Shown piece by piece: positions 51,021 through 60,137 of a DNA stretch of 64,000 bases. How positions within the stretch are numbered: position 1 is the stretch's first letter; every line of letters begins with the position of its first letter. The stretch covers positions 50,737-114,736 of the forward strand of contig NZ_JAAGLU010000038.1 in the NCBI RefSeq assembly GCF_010550245.1. Reading direction: 5' to 3'. A program made the position numbers and the translations under genes. The DNA comes from Streptomyces sp. SID12501. GTDB taxonomy: Bacteria; Actinomycetota; Actinomycetes; Streptomycetales; Streptomycetaceae. The notes below the pieces were generated by a model. It ran no database searches, was not told the origin of the DNA, and saw nothing but the letters and a program-made list of their open reading frames with translations.

Positions 51021-51665
51021 GTGCCGGTGACGGAATCCCTGCCGCCCGGTGGCGTTGTGCTTGCTGCGGACGAACTGGATGCCCGGTGGGCGGACGCATG
51101 GCGGCCGGAACAGGTCGCGGAGCGGTTGTGCGGGATCGGCGCGCCCTGGTGCGTCGCGGCCGGGTGGGCGCTGGATCTGTTCCGCGGGAGCCAGTCGCGA
51201 CCGCACGGCGATCTGGAGATCGCGGTGCCCGCAGCGGGATTCCCGGAGATCCGGGACCGCTTTCCCGAGTACGTGTGTGACGCGGTGGGTTCGGGGCGTG
51301 TATGGGCGCAGGCAGGAGCTGAGGCGCTGGCGGCCACGCACCAGACCTGGCTGCGGGATCCGGTGAGCGGTCAGTTCCTGTTCGACGTCTTCCGCGAGCC
51401 GCACGAGGGCGGGACGTGGATCTGCCGGCGGGATGCGGGACTGCGGCTGCCGTACGACGCGATTGTCGAGCGGACGCCGGAGGGGATCCCTTACCTGGTG
51501 CCGGAGTTGGTACTCCTGTTCAAAGCGAAGGCGCCGCGGCCCAAGGACCAGGCGGACTTCGACGGGGTGCTGCCGCTGCTGGGCCGGGCACGGCGGGATG
51601 TCCTCGGCGAGTGGCTGGAGCGCGTCCACCCCGGACATTCGTGGCTGGCGGCGCTGGCGGGGTAG
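51021..51665 (+). CDS. nucleotidyltransferase, aminoglycoside-2''-adenylyltransferase-like
   Basis: This 214-aa protein has a GWALDLF segment followed by HGDLEIAV, resembling the nucleotidyltransferase motif of the aminoglycoside-2''-adenylyltransferase family, and the family-like C-terminus PELVLLFKAK, then RPKDQADF. GTG 51021 follows GGAGG about 10 nt upstream; GTG 51027 is an alternative. Such genes are common in Streptomyces and rarely linked to a demonstrated drug substrate. It is divergent from the TauD remnant and has no clear tie to the biosynthetic operon. Confidence 0.75.
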   Translation: MPVTESLPPGGVVLAADELDARWADAWRPEQVAERLCGIGAPWCVAAGWALDLFRGSQSRPHGDLEIAVPAAGFPEIRDRFPEYVCDAVGSGRVWAQAGAEALAATHQTWLRDPVSGQFLFDVFREPHEGGTWICRRDAGLRLPYDAIVERTPEGIPYLVPELVLLFKAKAPRPKDQADFDGVLPLLGRARRDVLGEWLERVHPGHSWLAALAG

Positions 51666-51721
51666 CCGCGACGGCAGCGCCCTGTATCGCCGAGGACATC
51701 CCGTCCGCCACCCAGCCACCA

Positions 51722-51960
51722 TGACGGGCGCAGTCCAAGCACAACGGACGCCAGTGGCGTGTCGCGCATCCGGCGGTGCTCGGTCACCTGCTCGGCCTCG
51801 TCGCCGGATCCCCGCTGGGTGACGCCTTGGTGCTGCGCGGGAGCAGGGTGATGTCGGCGTGAGTGGGAGCCGGCACGCGGGATCCGGCGGATCTTCACCG
51901 GATCGTCTCAGGTGCCGTCGGCCCTTGGAGCCTGAACGCGCAGTTCTCCTCCGTCTACGG
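51722..51960 (+). pseudogene. fragment of an AbiEii-like nucleotidyltransferase
   Basis: In the frame of nt 51761 the sequence reads HPAVLGHLLGLVAGSPLGDA, then LVLRGSRVMSA, a TGA at 51860, then VGAGTRDPADLHRIV. This matches the LRGS and DPxDLD core of AbiEii/AbiGii-type nucleotidyltransferases, with TGA where a Trp codon (TGG) is expected. The rest of the gene is missing. Family recognition is from motif memory. Confidence 0.45.
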
Positions 51961-52305
51961 ATGCGGGTGCTCGGGATCGCCCGGGACCCAGCGGCGGGGG
52001 CTGCCGGGCTGAGGTGCTGTCCGTCGATCGATGGGCGGGAAACAGCCAAAGGGGCTGGCGAGGGTGTGTTGCCGGCACGTAAAGGCGCACGTGATCCACC
52101 GCGCGGGAAGCCATCGGGACAGCTCTGGTTTTCCGGATTCCGGACAACGATCTCCGCACTGGTGACATATGCCCCCGCCAACTGAAACGATCTTCTCAAC
52201 GCCCGGGCGCCACAACGCACATCTCCTCAGCGGAGCATCTTCCGGTTCTCCGTTCTCGTTCTCACCGGCTGCCCATCACGCAGCCGGGTGCAAGGAGCTG
52301 CAGCA
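51961..52305. other. gene-free region upstream of the metalloprotease
   Basis: I see no gene here. The stretch is less GC-rich near 52120-52200 and probably contains the promoter of the metalloprotease gene, but I could not pick out a convincing -35/-10 pair. Confidence 0.4.
52292..52297 (+). promoter_or_regulatory. ribosome-binding site deciding the metalloprotease start
   Basis: AAGGAG lies 8 nt before GTG 52306. A GTG at 52288 would place this site inside the coding region, so 52306 is preferred. Confidence 0.7.
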
Positions 52306-54657
52306 GTGACGAACAACTTCCCTGCCGACGGGGCGACTTCGTTCCATGGTTCCCCTCCTTCCCGTCCCAGCGCCTTCGTTCGCCGACGCATGACGGGGAT
52401 CGCGGTCGGCACGATGGCCGCGCTGCTCGGATCGGCGCTTCCCGCCTGGAGCGCGGCCCCGGCGGCGGACGACACGGGTCGAGCGCCTCGGCAGATCGCA
52501 GCAGAACCCAGACCGGGTGCCAGAGCCGTCCAACTGGCCCCGGCGGAGCGCAAGATGATGCTCGAGACGGCGGCCGACGCGGGCAGCGCCACTGCCCGCG
52601 CACTCCAACTGGGCCGGCAGGAGGCGCTGATACCCAAGGACGTCATCAAGGACGCCGACGGCACCGTGCATACCCGCTACGAGCGCACCTTCGCCGGATT
52701 ACCCGTCCGCGGCGGCGACTTGGTGGTGCATGACCGCGGTGGCTCCCGTACGGTCAACAAGGCGTCGCAGGAGGCGATCGCCGTCCCGACGACCGCGGCA
52801 GCCTTCTCCGCGGCCAAGTCGGAGAAGTCCGCTCTGGCCGCAGCGAAGCAGGAGGAAACCCGCGAGACCGCCCTGCAGGGGCAGTCGCGGCTGGTCGTCT
52901 GGTTGGGCGACGGTGACTCGAAACTGGCCTGGGAAAACGTTGTCAACGGGATTCGGGAGGACGGGACGCCGAGCCGTCTGCAGGTCCTGACCGATGCCAC
53001 GACCGGCGCCCGGCTGATGAGTCACGAGGAGGTCCAGAACGGCGAGGGGGTCAGCCGGTACAACGGCCGCGTGCAGATCGGCAGCGTACGCAACAACGAC
53101 CGCTTCGAGCTGACCGACCCTCAGCGCGGCAGTCACCAGACGTTCGACGCGGGTGGGACCTTTGACAAGGGCACGCTGGTCACCGATGACGACGACGTCT
53201 GGGGCGACGGAACACCGTCCGACCGGCAGACGGCGGCAGTGGACGCCGCCTACGGCGTCGCGAAGACCTGGGACTTCTACCACGACCGCTTCGGCCGCAA
53301 CGGAATCGCCGACGACGGACGCGGCGCCTACTCCCGCGTGCACTACGGCGTCGGATACGCCAACGCCTTCTGGCTCGACTCCTGCTTCTGCATGACCTAC
53401 GGCGACGGACGCACCAACGACAGGCCGGTGACCGAACTCGACATAGCCGGCCACGAGATGACCCATGGCGTCACCTCCGCCACCGCCGGCCTGGTGTACT
53501 CCGGTGAATCCGGCGGGCTCAACGAGGCCACCAGCGACATCATGGGCACCGCCGTCGAGTTCTTCGCGAACAGCACGGGCGACGTACCCGACTACCAGAT
53601 CGGTGAACTCATCGACCTCCGTGGCACCGGAGGGCCACTGCGCTACATGGACCAGCCCTCCAAGGAGACCAACGCTGCCGGTACTTCCCAGGACTACTGG
53701 ACGGCACAGACGAGGAAGCTCGACCCGCACTTCAGTTCCGGCGTGGGCAACCACTTCTTCTACCTGCTCGCAGAGGGCAGTGGGGAGAAGACCATCAACG
53801 GCATCGACTACGACAGTCCGACCTACGACGGTCTGCCGGTCTCCGGCATCGGTCTGGAAAACGCCACCACCGTCTGGTACCGGGCACTGACCCGCTACAT
53901 GACCAGCACCACCGACTACGCGGGAGCCCGCACGGCCACCCTGCAGGCCGCAGCCGACCTGTTCGGTGCCTCCAGCGACACGTACGAGGCCGTCGGCAAC
54001 GCATGGGCCGCGGTCAACGTCGGGGCGCGCTACGTGAACCACATCGCCGCCGAGGCCCCCTCCACCCGGGCCGTGGCCGTCGGCCAGTCGGTCGTCCGGC
54101 AGATCGAGGCGACCACCACTCGCCCCGGCGGGCTGACCTACTCCGCCACGGGCCTGCCCACCGGTTTGTCGATCGCCCCCGGCACCGGACTGATCTCCGG
54201 CACGGCGACCGCGGCCGGCGACTTCGAGACGACCGTCGTCATCACGAACTCCGCGGCGGAGACACTGACCCTGACCTTCGTCTGGCCCGTCTTCGGCTCC
54301 GGCGGTGGCTTCTTCATCAACCCCGACCGGTACGACATCCCCAACTGGCAGACCATCGAGTCCCCGATCACCGTCACAGGGCGAGAGGGAAACGCGCCCA
54401 GTGAGCTGAAGGTGACGGTCGACCTGGTGCACTTCTTCATCGGCGGTCAGGTCATCAACCTGGTCGCCGAGGACGGCACCGTGCTGCTGGTGAAGGACTT
54501 CGTCTGGGACCAGGGCACGGAACTGCACCAGACGTTCACCGTCGACGCCTCGGCGCTCCCCGCCAACGGCACCTGGAAGCTCCGCGTCACGGACAACACT
54601 CCCGGCATCTTCACATTCGACCCCGGTTACCTCGACAGCTGGAGCCTGACCTTCTGA
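52306..54657 (+). CDS. secreted M4 (thermolysin-like) zinc metalloprotease with C-terminal P-like domain
   Basis: This is a 783-aa exported protease. A basic N-terminus (FVRRR) and hydrophobic stretch (GIAVGTMAALLGSA) form a signal peptide. An FTP/PepSY-type propeptide follows (to about residue 240). The catalytic domain has HEMTH (His383, Glu384, His387) and the third zinc ligand Glu407 in GGLNEATSD. After it come a putative Ig-like linker (GLPTGLSIAPGTGLISG) and a C-terminal proprotein-convertase P-like domain (NGTWKLRVTD, ending LDSWSLTF). Start GTG 52306 is chosen from AAGGAG at 52292-52297. A strong hairpin follows the stop. It is a single transcription unit and is probably unrelated to the biosynthetic cluster. 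Confidence 0.92.
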   Translation: MTNNFPADGATSFHGSPPSRPSAFVRRRMTGIAVGTMAALLGSALPAWSAAPAADDTGRAPRQIAAEPRPGARAVQLAPAERKMMLETAADAGSATARALQLGRQEALIPKDVIKDADGTVHTRYERTFAGLPVRGGDLVVHDRGGSRTVNKASQEAIAVPTTAAAFSAAKSEKSALAAAKQEETRETALQGQSRLVVWLGDGDSKLAWENVVNGIREDGTPSRLQVLTDATTGARLMSHEEVQNGEGVSRYNGRVQIGSVRNNDRFELTDPQRGSHQTFDAGGTFDKGTLVTDDDDVWGDGTPSDRQTAAVDAAYGVAKTWDFYHDRFGRNGIADDGRGAYSRVHYGVGYANAFWLDSCFCMTYGDGRTNDRPVTELDIAGHEMTHGVTSATAGLVYSGESGGLNEATSDIMGTAVEFFANSTGDVPDYQIGELIDLRGTGGPLRYMDQPSKETNAAGTSQDYWTAQTRKLDPHFSSGVGNHFFYLLAEGSGEKTINGIDYDSPTYDGLPVSGIGLENATTVWYRALTRYMTSTTDYAGARTATLQAAADLFGASSDTYEAVGNAWAAVNVGARYVNHIAAEAPSTRAVAVGQSVVRQIEATTTRPGGLTYSATGLPTGLSIAPGTGLISGTATAAGDFETTVVITNSAAETLTLTFVWPVFGSGGGFFINPDRYDIPNWQTIESPITVTGREGNAPSELKVTVDLVHFFIGGQVINLVAEDGTVLLVKDFVWDQGTELHQTFTVDASALPANGTWKLRVTDNTPGIFTFDPGYLDSWSLTF

Positions 54658-54694
54658 TCCCTCTCCGCCCAGGTTGTCCGTCCCGCCACTGACA

Positions 54695-54727
54695 CCGCCG
54701 CGCCGGGAAGCCACCCCGGTGCGGCGG
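54695..54727 (+). terminator. terminator hairpin after the metalloprotease
   Basis: A 13-bp stem (54695-54707 with 54715-54727, one G-T wobble) and a 7-nt loop lie 37 nt after the stop. There is no T run. Confidence 0.8.
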
Positions 54728-55195
54728 CACCGCGCCATCCGCCGGTACGGCGGTCAGGGCGCGGGTCTGGTGCAGCCGACGCCTCGGCGTGGGGACGGGA
54801 CGTCGGTCGCAGTGCACCGACGACAAGCCGACGCAGACCACCGGTCGTCACCGCGTGGCGGATCGCGCGGGCGGCGAGCAAGGCGCCGAACGGCGAGTCC
54901 ATCCACACGCCGGTCCACGGTGGGGCAAGGTCCGCCGCGGTGCAGGAGGGCGGCCATCGCCGCCCGCTGCAGGCCTCGTGCCGGGTAACCCGCCGTACGT
55001 GCCGCGTCAAATACCGGCCCGGACAGCCGACTTGGGCGCAATGGCGTGACTCTGCCGGTGAACATTCGGGAGCCATCCGGCGGCTGCGCCGCCGAGGGTG
55101 TGGAATCGGCCTGATCGTGTGCGTCCTCGGGGTGCGCGGCCGGTTGAGTACAGGGCAGGCGGCGGAGGCGGCGGAGATCCCGGCCGAACGCTCGA
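54728..55195. other. gene-free stretch between metalloprotease and response regulator
   Basis: Only GC-driven open frames are seen, on both strands. None has recognisable motifs or a good ribosome-binding site. It separates two converging transcription units. Confidence 0.5.
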
Positions 55196-55879
55196 TCAGG
55201 CGCTCTCCGTACCCCAGGCTGCGGAGCTGCGGGAGGTGAGTCCGGTCTCGTAGGCGAAGACGACCGCCTGGGCGCGGCTGTTCAGCATGAGCTTGCTCAT
55301 GCAGCGGTGAACGTGTGTCTTGATGGTCGCTGTGCTGAGCACGAGTCGCTGGGCGATGTCGGAGTTGGACATGCCCGATCCGACCAGCCCGAGAACCTCC
55401 AGTTCTCTGGGGGGCAGCGTCTCCAGCCCGGAGTGCGGCTCGGGCGCGGCCGGGCGCGGAGTGCACGCCTCGATGAGCGATTTGATCACCGGGGCACTGA
55501 ACAGCATGTCTCCGGCGTGCACGGTGTCGATGGCGGCGAGCAGCCGGTCCGGCGGGGTGTCTTTGAGCAAGAACCCGCAGGCGCCGACCTTCAGCGCGCC
55601 GTAGACGTACTCGTCGAGGTCGAAGGTCGTCAGCACGAGGATCTTGGGGAGTGGGGCCGACGCCTGGGCGAGGATCCGTTCAGTGGCGATGATCCCGCTG
55701 GTGCCCGGCATCCGAATGTCCATCAGGATCACGTCGGGTCTCGTCCGCGCGGCCATCTCGATCGCCTCCTCGCCGTTCTGGGCCTCGCCGACGACCTCGA
55801 TTCCCGGTGCGGCCCGCAACAGTGCGTTCAGTCCCGAGCGGATGAGGAACTGGTCGTCCACGATGAGCACTGTGGGCAT
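55196..55879 (-). CDS. NarL/LuxR-family response regulator
   Basis: This is a 227-aa protein with a receiver domain (VLIVDDQ; phosphoacceptor Asp54 in ILMDIRMPG; conserved Thr in LVLTTF; Lys in LLKD) and a C-terminal LuxR-type helix-turn-helix (LPPRELEVLGLVGSGMSN, then IAQRLVLS, then TIKTHVHR). It is the partner of the histidine kinase encoded 51 nt upstream on the same strand. Targets are unknown; the flanking secreted protease genes are candidates by position only. Confidence 0.95.
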   Translation of the reverse strand: MPTVLIVDDQFLIRSGLNALLRAAPGIEVVGEAQNGEEAIEMAARTRPDVILMDIRMPGTSGIIATERILAQASAPLPKILVLTTFDLDEYVYGALKVGACGFLLKDTPPDRLLAAIDTVHAGDMLFSAPVIKSLIEACTPRPAAPEPHSGLETLPPRELEVLGLVGSGMSNSDIAQRLVLSTATIKTHVHRCMSKLMLNSRAQAVVFAYETGLTSRSSAAWGTESA

Positions 55880-55930
55880 GTGTGGTGTCGCCTTCCTCGC
55901 GGCTGCCCGGCCCGGAGCCGAGACGCTTCC

Positions 55931-57133
55931 TCACCTGTCCCGGGGTACGGGAACGATCAGTCCGACTTCGAACCCGCCCTGCGGGCCGGGTCCGGCGGTC
56001 ACCGTCCCGCCGTAGATACCGGCCCGCTCACGCATGCCGATCAAACCATGGCCGGCGGGCCCCCCGGTGATGCCGGCCAGAACCGGCGCCTGTCCGTCGT
56101 CGGTTACGCGGACGCGGACCGCGGCCTCGGCGTAGTGCACCGCGACGTTGGCGTTCGCCGCGGGCGCGTGCTTCATGACGTTGGTGAGAGCCTCCTGGAT
56201 CACTCGGTAGACGCACAGGTCGACGCCCGGCGGCAGGGCGAACGGGGCGCCTGTGATCCGGACGTCGACGGGGATGCCCGCGGCTTCGACGCGCCGGGCC
56301 AGCTGGTCCAGCCGCCCGAGACCGGGGGTCACGTCGTGGTCGCCCGTTCCCTCCTGGGCGCGCTCGGCCCCTTGCCTGAGCACAACCAGCATGCGGCGCA
56401 TTTCCGCCATGGCCTCGTGGGCGCTGCCCGCGATGGTGTCCAGCGCCTCGCGGGCGGTCCTCGGGTCGGACGTGAAGACGTATCCCGCCAGGCCGGTCTG
56501 CACGGAGATCGCGGACACGTGGTGGGCGACCACGTCGTGCAGTTCACGGGCGATGCTCATGCGCTCGGCCATGACGGCCCGCTGGGCGTTCTCCTCCTGC
56601 TCCAGACGCAGTTGCTCGCCGAGCACCGCGAGCCGCTCGCCGCGCTCGGTGAGCCGGCGGAACCGGTCGCCGGTCACCCACAGGACGGCGACCATCACGG
56701 TCACGAAGACCACACTGAGCGGGCCGATCCCGGGCTCGGCGAGCCGCGTGCCCCACAGCAGCACGAGCAGCGAGCCCACGGCGCACTTCGCCACGACCCT
56801 GCGCGGGCACAGCGCCGCGACGGTGTAGAGCGCCAGGCCCAGTCCGCAGACAACGACCACGTGGTAGTAGCCCAGGGTGAAATAGCACAACGTGCAGGCC
56901 GCCGTGCCGACGAGCACGGCCAGAGGAGCCCGTCGGCGCACGGCCAACGGAAGGTAGACCAGGGCGATCAGCACATAGGCCCATACGTCGGCCTGCCGCC
57001 AGTAGCCCTGCGAGTTCGGCCAGTTGCGCAGCATCGTGCTCGAGATCCAGACCGACACCACCGAATAGACGATGTCTGCCACCTGCGGGAAGACCCTGCG
57101 AACTGCCCCGCCCCACGTGCGCTGCGCGAACAT
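55931..57133 (-). CDS. sensor histidine kinase, HisKA_3 family
   Basis: This is a 400-aa membrane kinase. The N-terminal half has several hydrophobic segments (from VADIVYSVVSVWI to LLVLLWGT and LSVVFVTVMVAVLW). The dimerisation/phosphoacceptor site is His199 in ARELHDVVAHHVSA. An ATPase domain follows (NVMKHAP N-box, VTDDGQ, GHGLIGMRERA). I chose Met at 57133; the open frame runs on to 57235, but that extension is Cys/Trp-rich and unlike the family. No strong ribosome-binding site is visible, so the start is less certain. It heads a two-gene minus-strand operon and is divergent from the serine protease gene. Confidence 0.93.
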   Translation of the reverse strand: MFAQRTWGGAVRRVFPQVADIVYSVVSVWISSTMLRNWPNSQGYWRQADVWAYVLIALVYLPLAVRRRAPLAVLVGTAACTLCYFTLGYYHVVVVCGLGLALYTVAALCPRRVVAKCAVGSLLVLLWGTRLAEPGIGPLSVVFVTVMVAVLWVTGDRFRRLTERGERLAVLGEQLRLEQEENAQRAVMAERMSIARELHDVVAHHVSAISVQTGLAGYVFTSDPRTAREALDTIAGSAHEAMAEMRRMLVVLRQGAERAQEGTGDHDVTPGLGRLDQLARRVEAAGIPVDVRITGAPFALPPGVDLCVYRVIQEALTNVMKHAPAANANVAVHYAEAAVRVRVTDDGQAPVLAGITGGPAGHGLIGMRERAGIYGGTVTAGPGPQGGFEVGLIVPVPRDR

Positions 57134-57183
57134 CGTCCGAGCGTAGGCCCCGGGCGATCGCTCCGCCCGGCTTTCCACCACAG

Positions 57184-57230
57184 CTGCACCCCAGGTTGTA
57201 CACCGCCAACCACCCTGGTTGCAGGTGCAG
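57184..57230. promoter_or_regulatory. dyad in the divergent kinase/protease promoter region
   Basis: In the 247-nt gap between the divergent genes, CTGCACC (57184-57190) and GGTGCAG (57224-57230) are inverted. Further inverted CCAGG/CCTGG pieces lie between them. It could be an operator for the response regulator; this is inference only. Confidence 0.3.
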
Positions 57231-57380
57231 TTCAACCCCTGGGTGGGCGAGAGGAACGGCCCTTCCGGCTAGCTTTCCATCGAATGCGATGGCGTACGCG
57301 GGAAGTCGTCCAGCCTCGCAGAGGGGGCCGGCGATCGGGGTGCCGGTCAGCCATCGTTCGGCAGATTCGGGGAGTTCTCC

Positions 57381-58709
57381 ATGCGAAGAACGCAGAAAAT
57401 CGTCAGAACGGTCTGGGCGGCCGCACTCGCGCTCGGAGCGCTGGGGACCGGTGCCGGGGGAGTGCACGCGGTTGGCACCGACACGGCCACGGTGCGACCG
57501 CCGGTCGCAGTCAACCAGGCGGCCTGGGCCTCTTCCACCGACCGGCAGAACGCCGTGATCGAGTACTGGACCAGCGAGGACATGGCCCTGTGGAACGCCA
57601 ACAACACGGACTACGGCGTCGACGGCCCCAACTACAGCAATCTGGACGAGGGCCGCATCTGGAGCCGCGCCGGAGCTGTGCACCAGACAGTCGGGCGCCT
57701 GTACTACCGCCAGACGCTGGCCTGGCCGTCCACGACCCGGCCCAGCCGGCCGGAGGACGCGATCGGCGCGGTGGACTCGACGCAGTGGCTCCATGTCGAC
57801 TCCGCCGGAGCCTATGTACCGGCCGACACCACCGCGCAGCACATCTTCAAGGACAGCACGACGGTGACCGCCGTCGCGGACGGGACCACCACCACGGTCC
57901 GCACCGTGGCCTACCCCACCGAGTGCTCGGCGAACGCGGTGGACAGCGCCAACGGCAGCACCATCCTGTCTGCGGGCCACTGCGTGTCCAATCCGCTGGC
58001 CGTGGTCGCGCTCGGCTCGCTCACCGGCACCATCCAGAAGGGCTCGGTGAGCGCCACCGACGACGCCTGGATGTTCATTCCCGGCTACGACGGCACCAAG
58101 GTCGGCCTGGCCCAGGCCCCCTACGGGCTCTGGCCCGCGACCACCGCCCACACCACCGCGCAGTGGAACGACTTCACCACGCTGAACCCCAACACCGTCA
58201 ACCTGTCCAACTTCAACTACGACGTCTCGGCGCTCACCGTCGCCGACCCGACCAGACCCGGCGTGCGCCTGACCGATGTCGTGGGCTCCCAGCACGTGGC
58301 CTTCAACCAGCCCTATAACCAGACCATGTTCGCCTTCGGCTACCCCAACGCGGGGAGCTGGGACACCGTCAGCACCCCTGTTCCGGCCCCGGGTCAGACA
58401 CCGGGCACCACCCGTGAGATTCCGCGCTACCGACACGACGGGCGCTCGCTCGTCGAGTGCAACGGCAACACCTGGAAGGACTTCATCCTCAAGACCGACT
58501 ACGAGATGACCTGCAATATGACGGGCGGCTCCAGCGGCGGCCCCTGGTTCCAGGACTTCGACCCGGCCACCGGCACCGGCACACAGGTCGGGGTGAACTC
58601 CACCAAGTACCCGAACTTCGTGGAGGGCGAGGGCGTCTGGGTGATCGCCCCGCACTTCGAGGACAACGACCAACTGCTCTACAACACGGTCCAGAACCTC
58701 ACGCCCTGA
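57381..58709 (+). CDS. secreted trypsin-fold serine protease
   Basis: This is a 442-aa exported protein. The signal peptide has RRTQK followed by WAAALALGALGTGAGG. A pro-region of about 150 residues precedes a trypsin-like domain with His200 (SAGHCV), a probable catalytic Asp281 (NYDVSAL) and Ser385 (GGSSGGPWF). It is similar in plan to glutamyl-endopeptidase-like peptidases of actinomycetes. The ATG at 57381 is the only sensible start. It is transcribed divergently from the two-component system, which suggests but does not prove control by it. Confidence 0.9.
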   Translation: MRRTQKIVRTVWAAALALGALGTGAGGVHAVGTDTATVRPPVAVNQAAWASSTDRQNAVIEYWTSEDMALWNANNTDYGVDGPNYSNLDEGRIWSRAGAVHQTVGRLYYRQTLAWPSTTRPSRPEDAIGAVDSTQWLHVDSAGAYVPADTTAQHIFKDSTTVTAVADGTTTTVRTVAYPTECSANAVDSANGSTILSAGHCVSNPLAVVALGSLTGTIQKGSVSATDDAWMFIPGYDGTKVGLAQAPYGLWPATTAHTTAQWNDFTTLNPNTVNLSNFNYDVSALTVADPTRPGVRLTDVVGSQHVAFNQPYNQTMFAFGYPNAGSWDTVSTPVPAPGQTPGTTREIPRYRHDGRSLVECNGNTWKDFILKTDYEMTCNMTGGSSGGPWFQDFDPATGTGTQVGVNSTKYPNFVEGEGVWVIAPHFEDNDQLLYNTVQNLTP

Positions 58710-58767
58710 CCTTTCGCTCCGCCGATCGGTGGCCTCCAGGGACCAGAGCGTCAAGCTGCAGCACGGC

Positions 58768-59697
58768 TCAGATACGGGGCCAGCCCTGGCCTGCGGTCAC
58801 CTCGCGTGCGGTGCGACGCCACTGTGCCTCTCCGCCGGGCAGGGGCCAGGCCCAGGTCGGCTGTTCGGCGGTTTCGAGGTCGTGGAGGCGGCGGACGAGC
58901 TGTGGGCCGGCGGTGGCAGCGCCGTCCGGGACCGTGGGGCCGTGGACGGCGCGCAGTCGGTCGAAGCGTGCCAGTTCGTCCTCGTAGAAGCCCACGGCCT
59001 CATCCACGCGGGCGTCCCGGTCATCGCGTGCCACCGTGCGGTGCAACTGCAGCAGCGGAGGGTCGACGGACTCGGCGATCGCCGCGGCGAGCCGAGCGTG
59101 CCCGTCCAGGATCAGATGGCAGTCCAGGCCACTGACCCACCACAACAGGACCGGTGGAAGCGTCCCTTCACGGGCCTGCTTGCGGTACGCCTTGACCCGG
59201 CTGTCGTCGGCATCGGGCATCGGCCGCAGCGGAAGGACCTCCCATGAATGAGAATGGAGGAACCAGTCGAGGTAGCCGTCCGGATGGCCGTCGACGAGCA
59301 TCGAGCTCCAGTACTCGCCATGCGAAACGTCGGCGTGGCGCCAACGCCGGAACGGACTCTCGTGCGAGAGCAGCCATCGGCCCCCGTGCAGCGGACTGTC
59401 CGGGCCGTCGAGGTACTGCGCGAAGCGGTGAGCCCACCGTTCCGGGCTGCCCGCCAGGGCGCGCACCACATCGGCGCGCAGCGGCGGAACGAAAGAGCAG
59501 TACTCGTCGGTGCGCCAGAAATCCACGCCTTCGAGGTGCTCGTCCACAACGGCGAGCAGCACAGGCCGCGACAGCCGGGAGACCAGCAGTCGCTGCCCGG
59601 CGCTGAACACGCACAGTCCCGGCCGGTGTCGGTCCTGTACGTCCAGTGACAGGCCCACCCACGTGCCGTCATCCCGCGTGACATCGGTGCGCTGCAT
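58768..59697 (-). CDS. conserved protein of unknown function with a ParB-like motif
   Basis: This is a 309-aa soluble protein from Met at 59697; the frame opens 17 codons earlier at 59748, and neither start has a clear ribosome-binding site. The N-terminal half holds WVGLSLDV and many aromatic residues. The segment LDCHLILDGHARLAAAIAE resembles the GxHRxxA motif of ParB-type NTPase/nuclease folds, but I would not assign a function. It converges with the serine protease gene (58 nt apart). Confidence 0.7.
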   Translation of the reverse strand: MQRTDVTRDDGTWVGLSLDVQDRHRPGLCVFSAGQRLLVSRLSRPVLLAVVDEHLEGVDFWRTDEYCSFVPPLRADVVRALAGSPERWAHRFAQYLDGPDSPLHGGRWLLSHESPFRRWRHADVSHGEYWSSMLVDGHPDGYLDWFLHSHSWEVLPLRPMPDADDSRVKAYRKQAREGTLPPVLLWWVSGLDCHLILDGHARLAAAIAESVDPPLLQLHRTVARDDRDARVDEAVGFYEDELARFDRLRAVHGPTVPDGAATAGPQLVRRLHDLETAEQPTWAWPLPGGEAQWRRTAREVTAGQGWPRI

Positions 59698-60137
59698 ACC
59701 GAGAGCGTAGACAGCCGCTGCCGGGGGAGGCCCTTGGCCGGCCGGCATGCCCCCGCGTACTCCGCGAGCGGGTGGCCCCGGCTGAGGTCTGCGCTTCGTG
59801 TGCGGGCCCCGGGCCGGCTCGGCGGTCGTCCTGTGGGCAGAGCACCGGCCGGATGCGTTCGACTAGATCTTGAGCTGGTCGCCGCAACTCGGGGCGGCTG
59901 GTGGTGCGTTGGTGGTCCAAGGAAAGACGCCCCGCTTCCTGCGGGGAAATGCAGGTGCAAGGCCTGCCCGGCGCTCGATCACGGGGCCCGTCCGCACATC
60001 GGACGGGCCCCGTTCGTTGCCCGGCGTCAGAACCTGGGCGGCTGCGATTCAGCACAAGCGCCTCCACAGTGGCCGGCGCCAGGCCACGGGCCCTCGTCGC
60101 GGCGGAGTGTCCCCCGTGGCGCGGGCCGTAGGTGAGG
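59698..60137. other. gene-free spacer containing a terminator
   Basis: No gene is recognised. It holds a strong hairpin at 59981-60013. The remainder shows only GC-driven open frames. Confidence 0.5.
59981..60013. terminator. strong terminator hairpin
   Basis: A perfect 14-bp stem (59981-59994 with 60000-60013) and a 5-nt loop lie about 125 nt beyond the stop of the minus-strand lectin gene. It probably ends that transcript. Confidence 0.8.
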
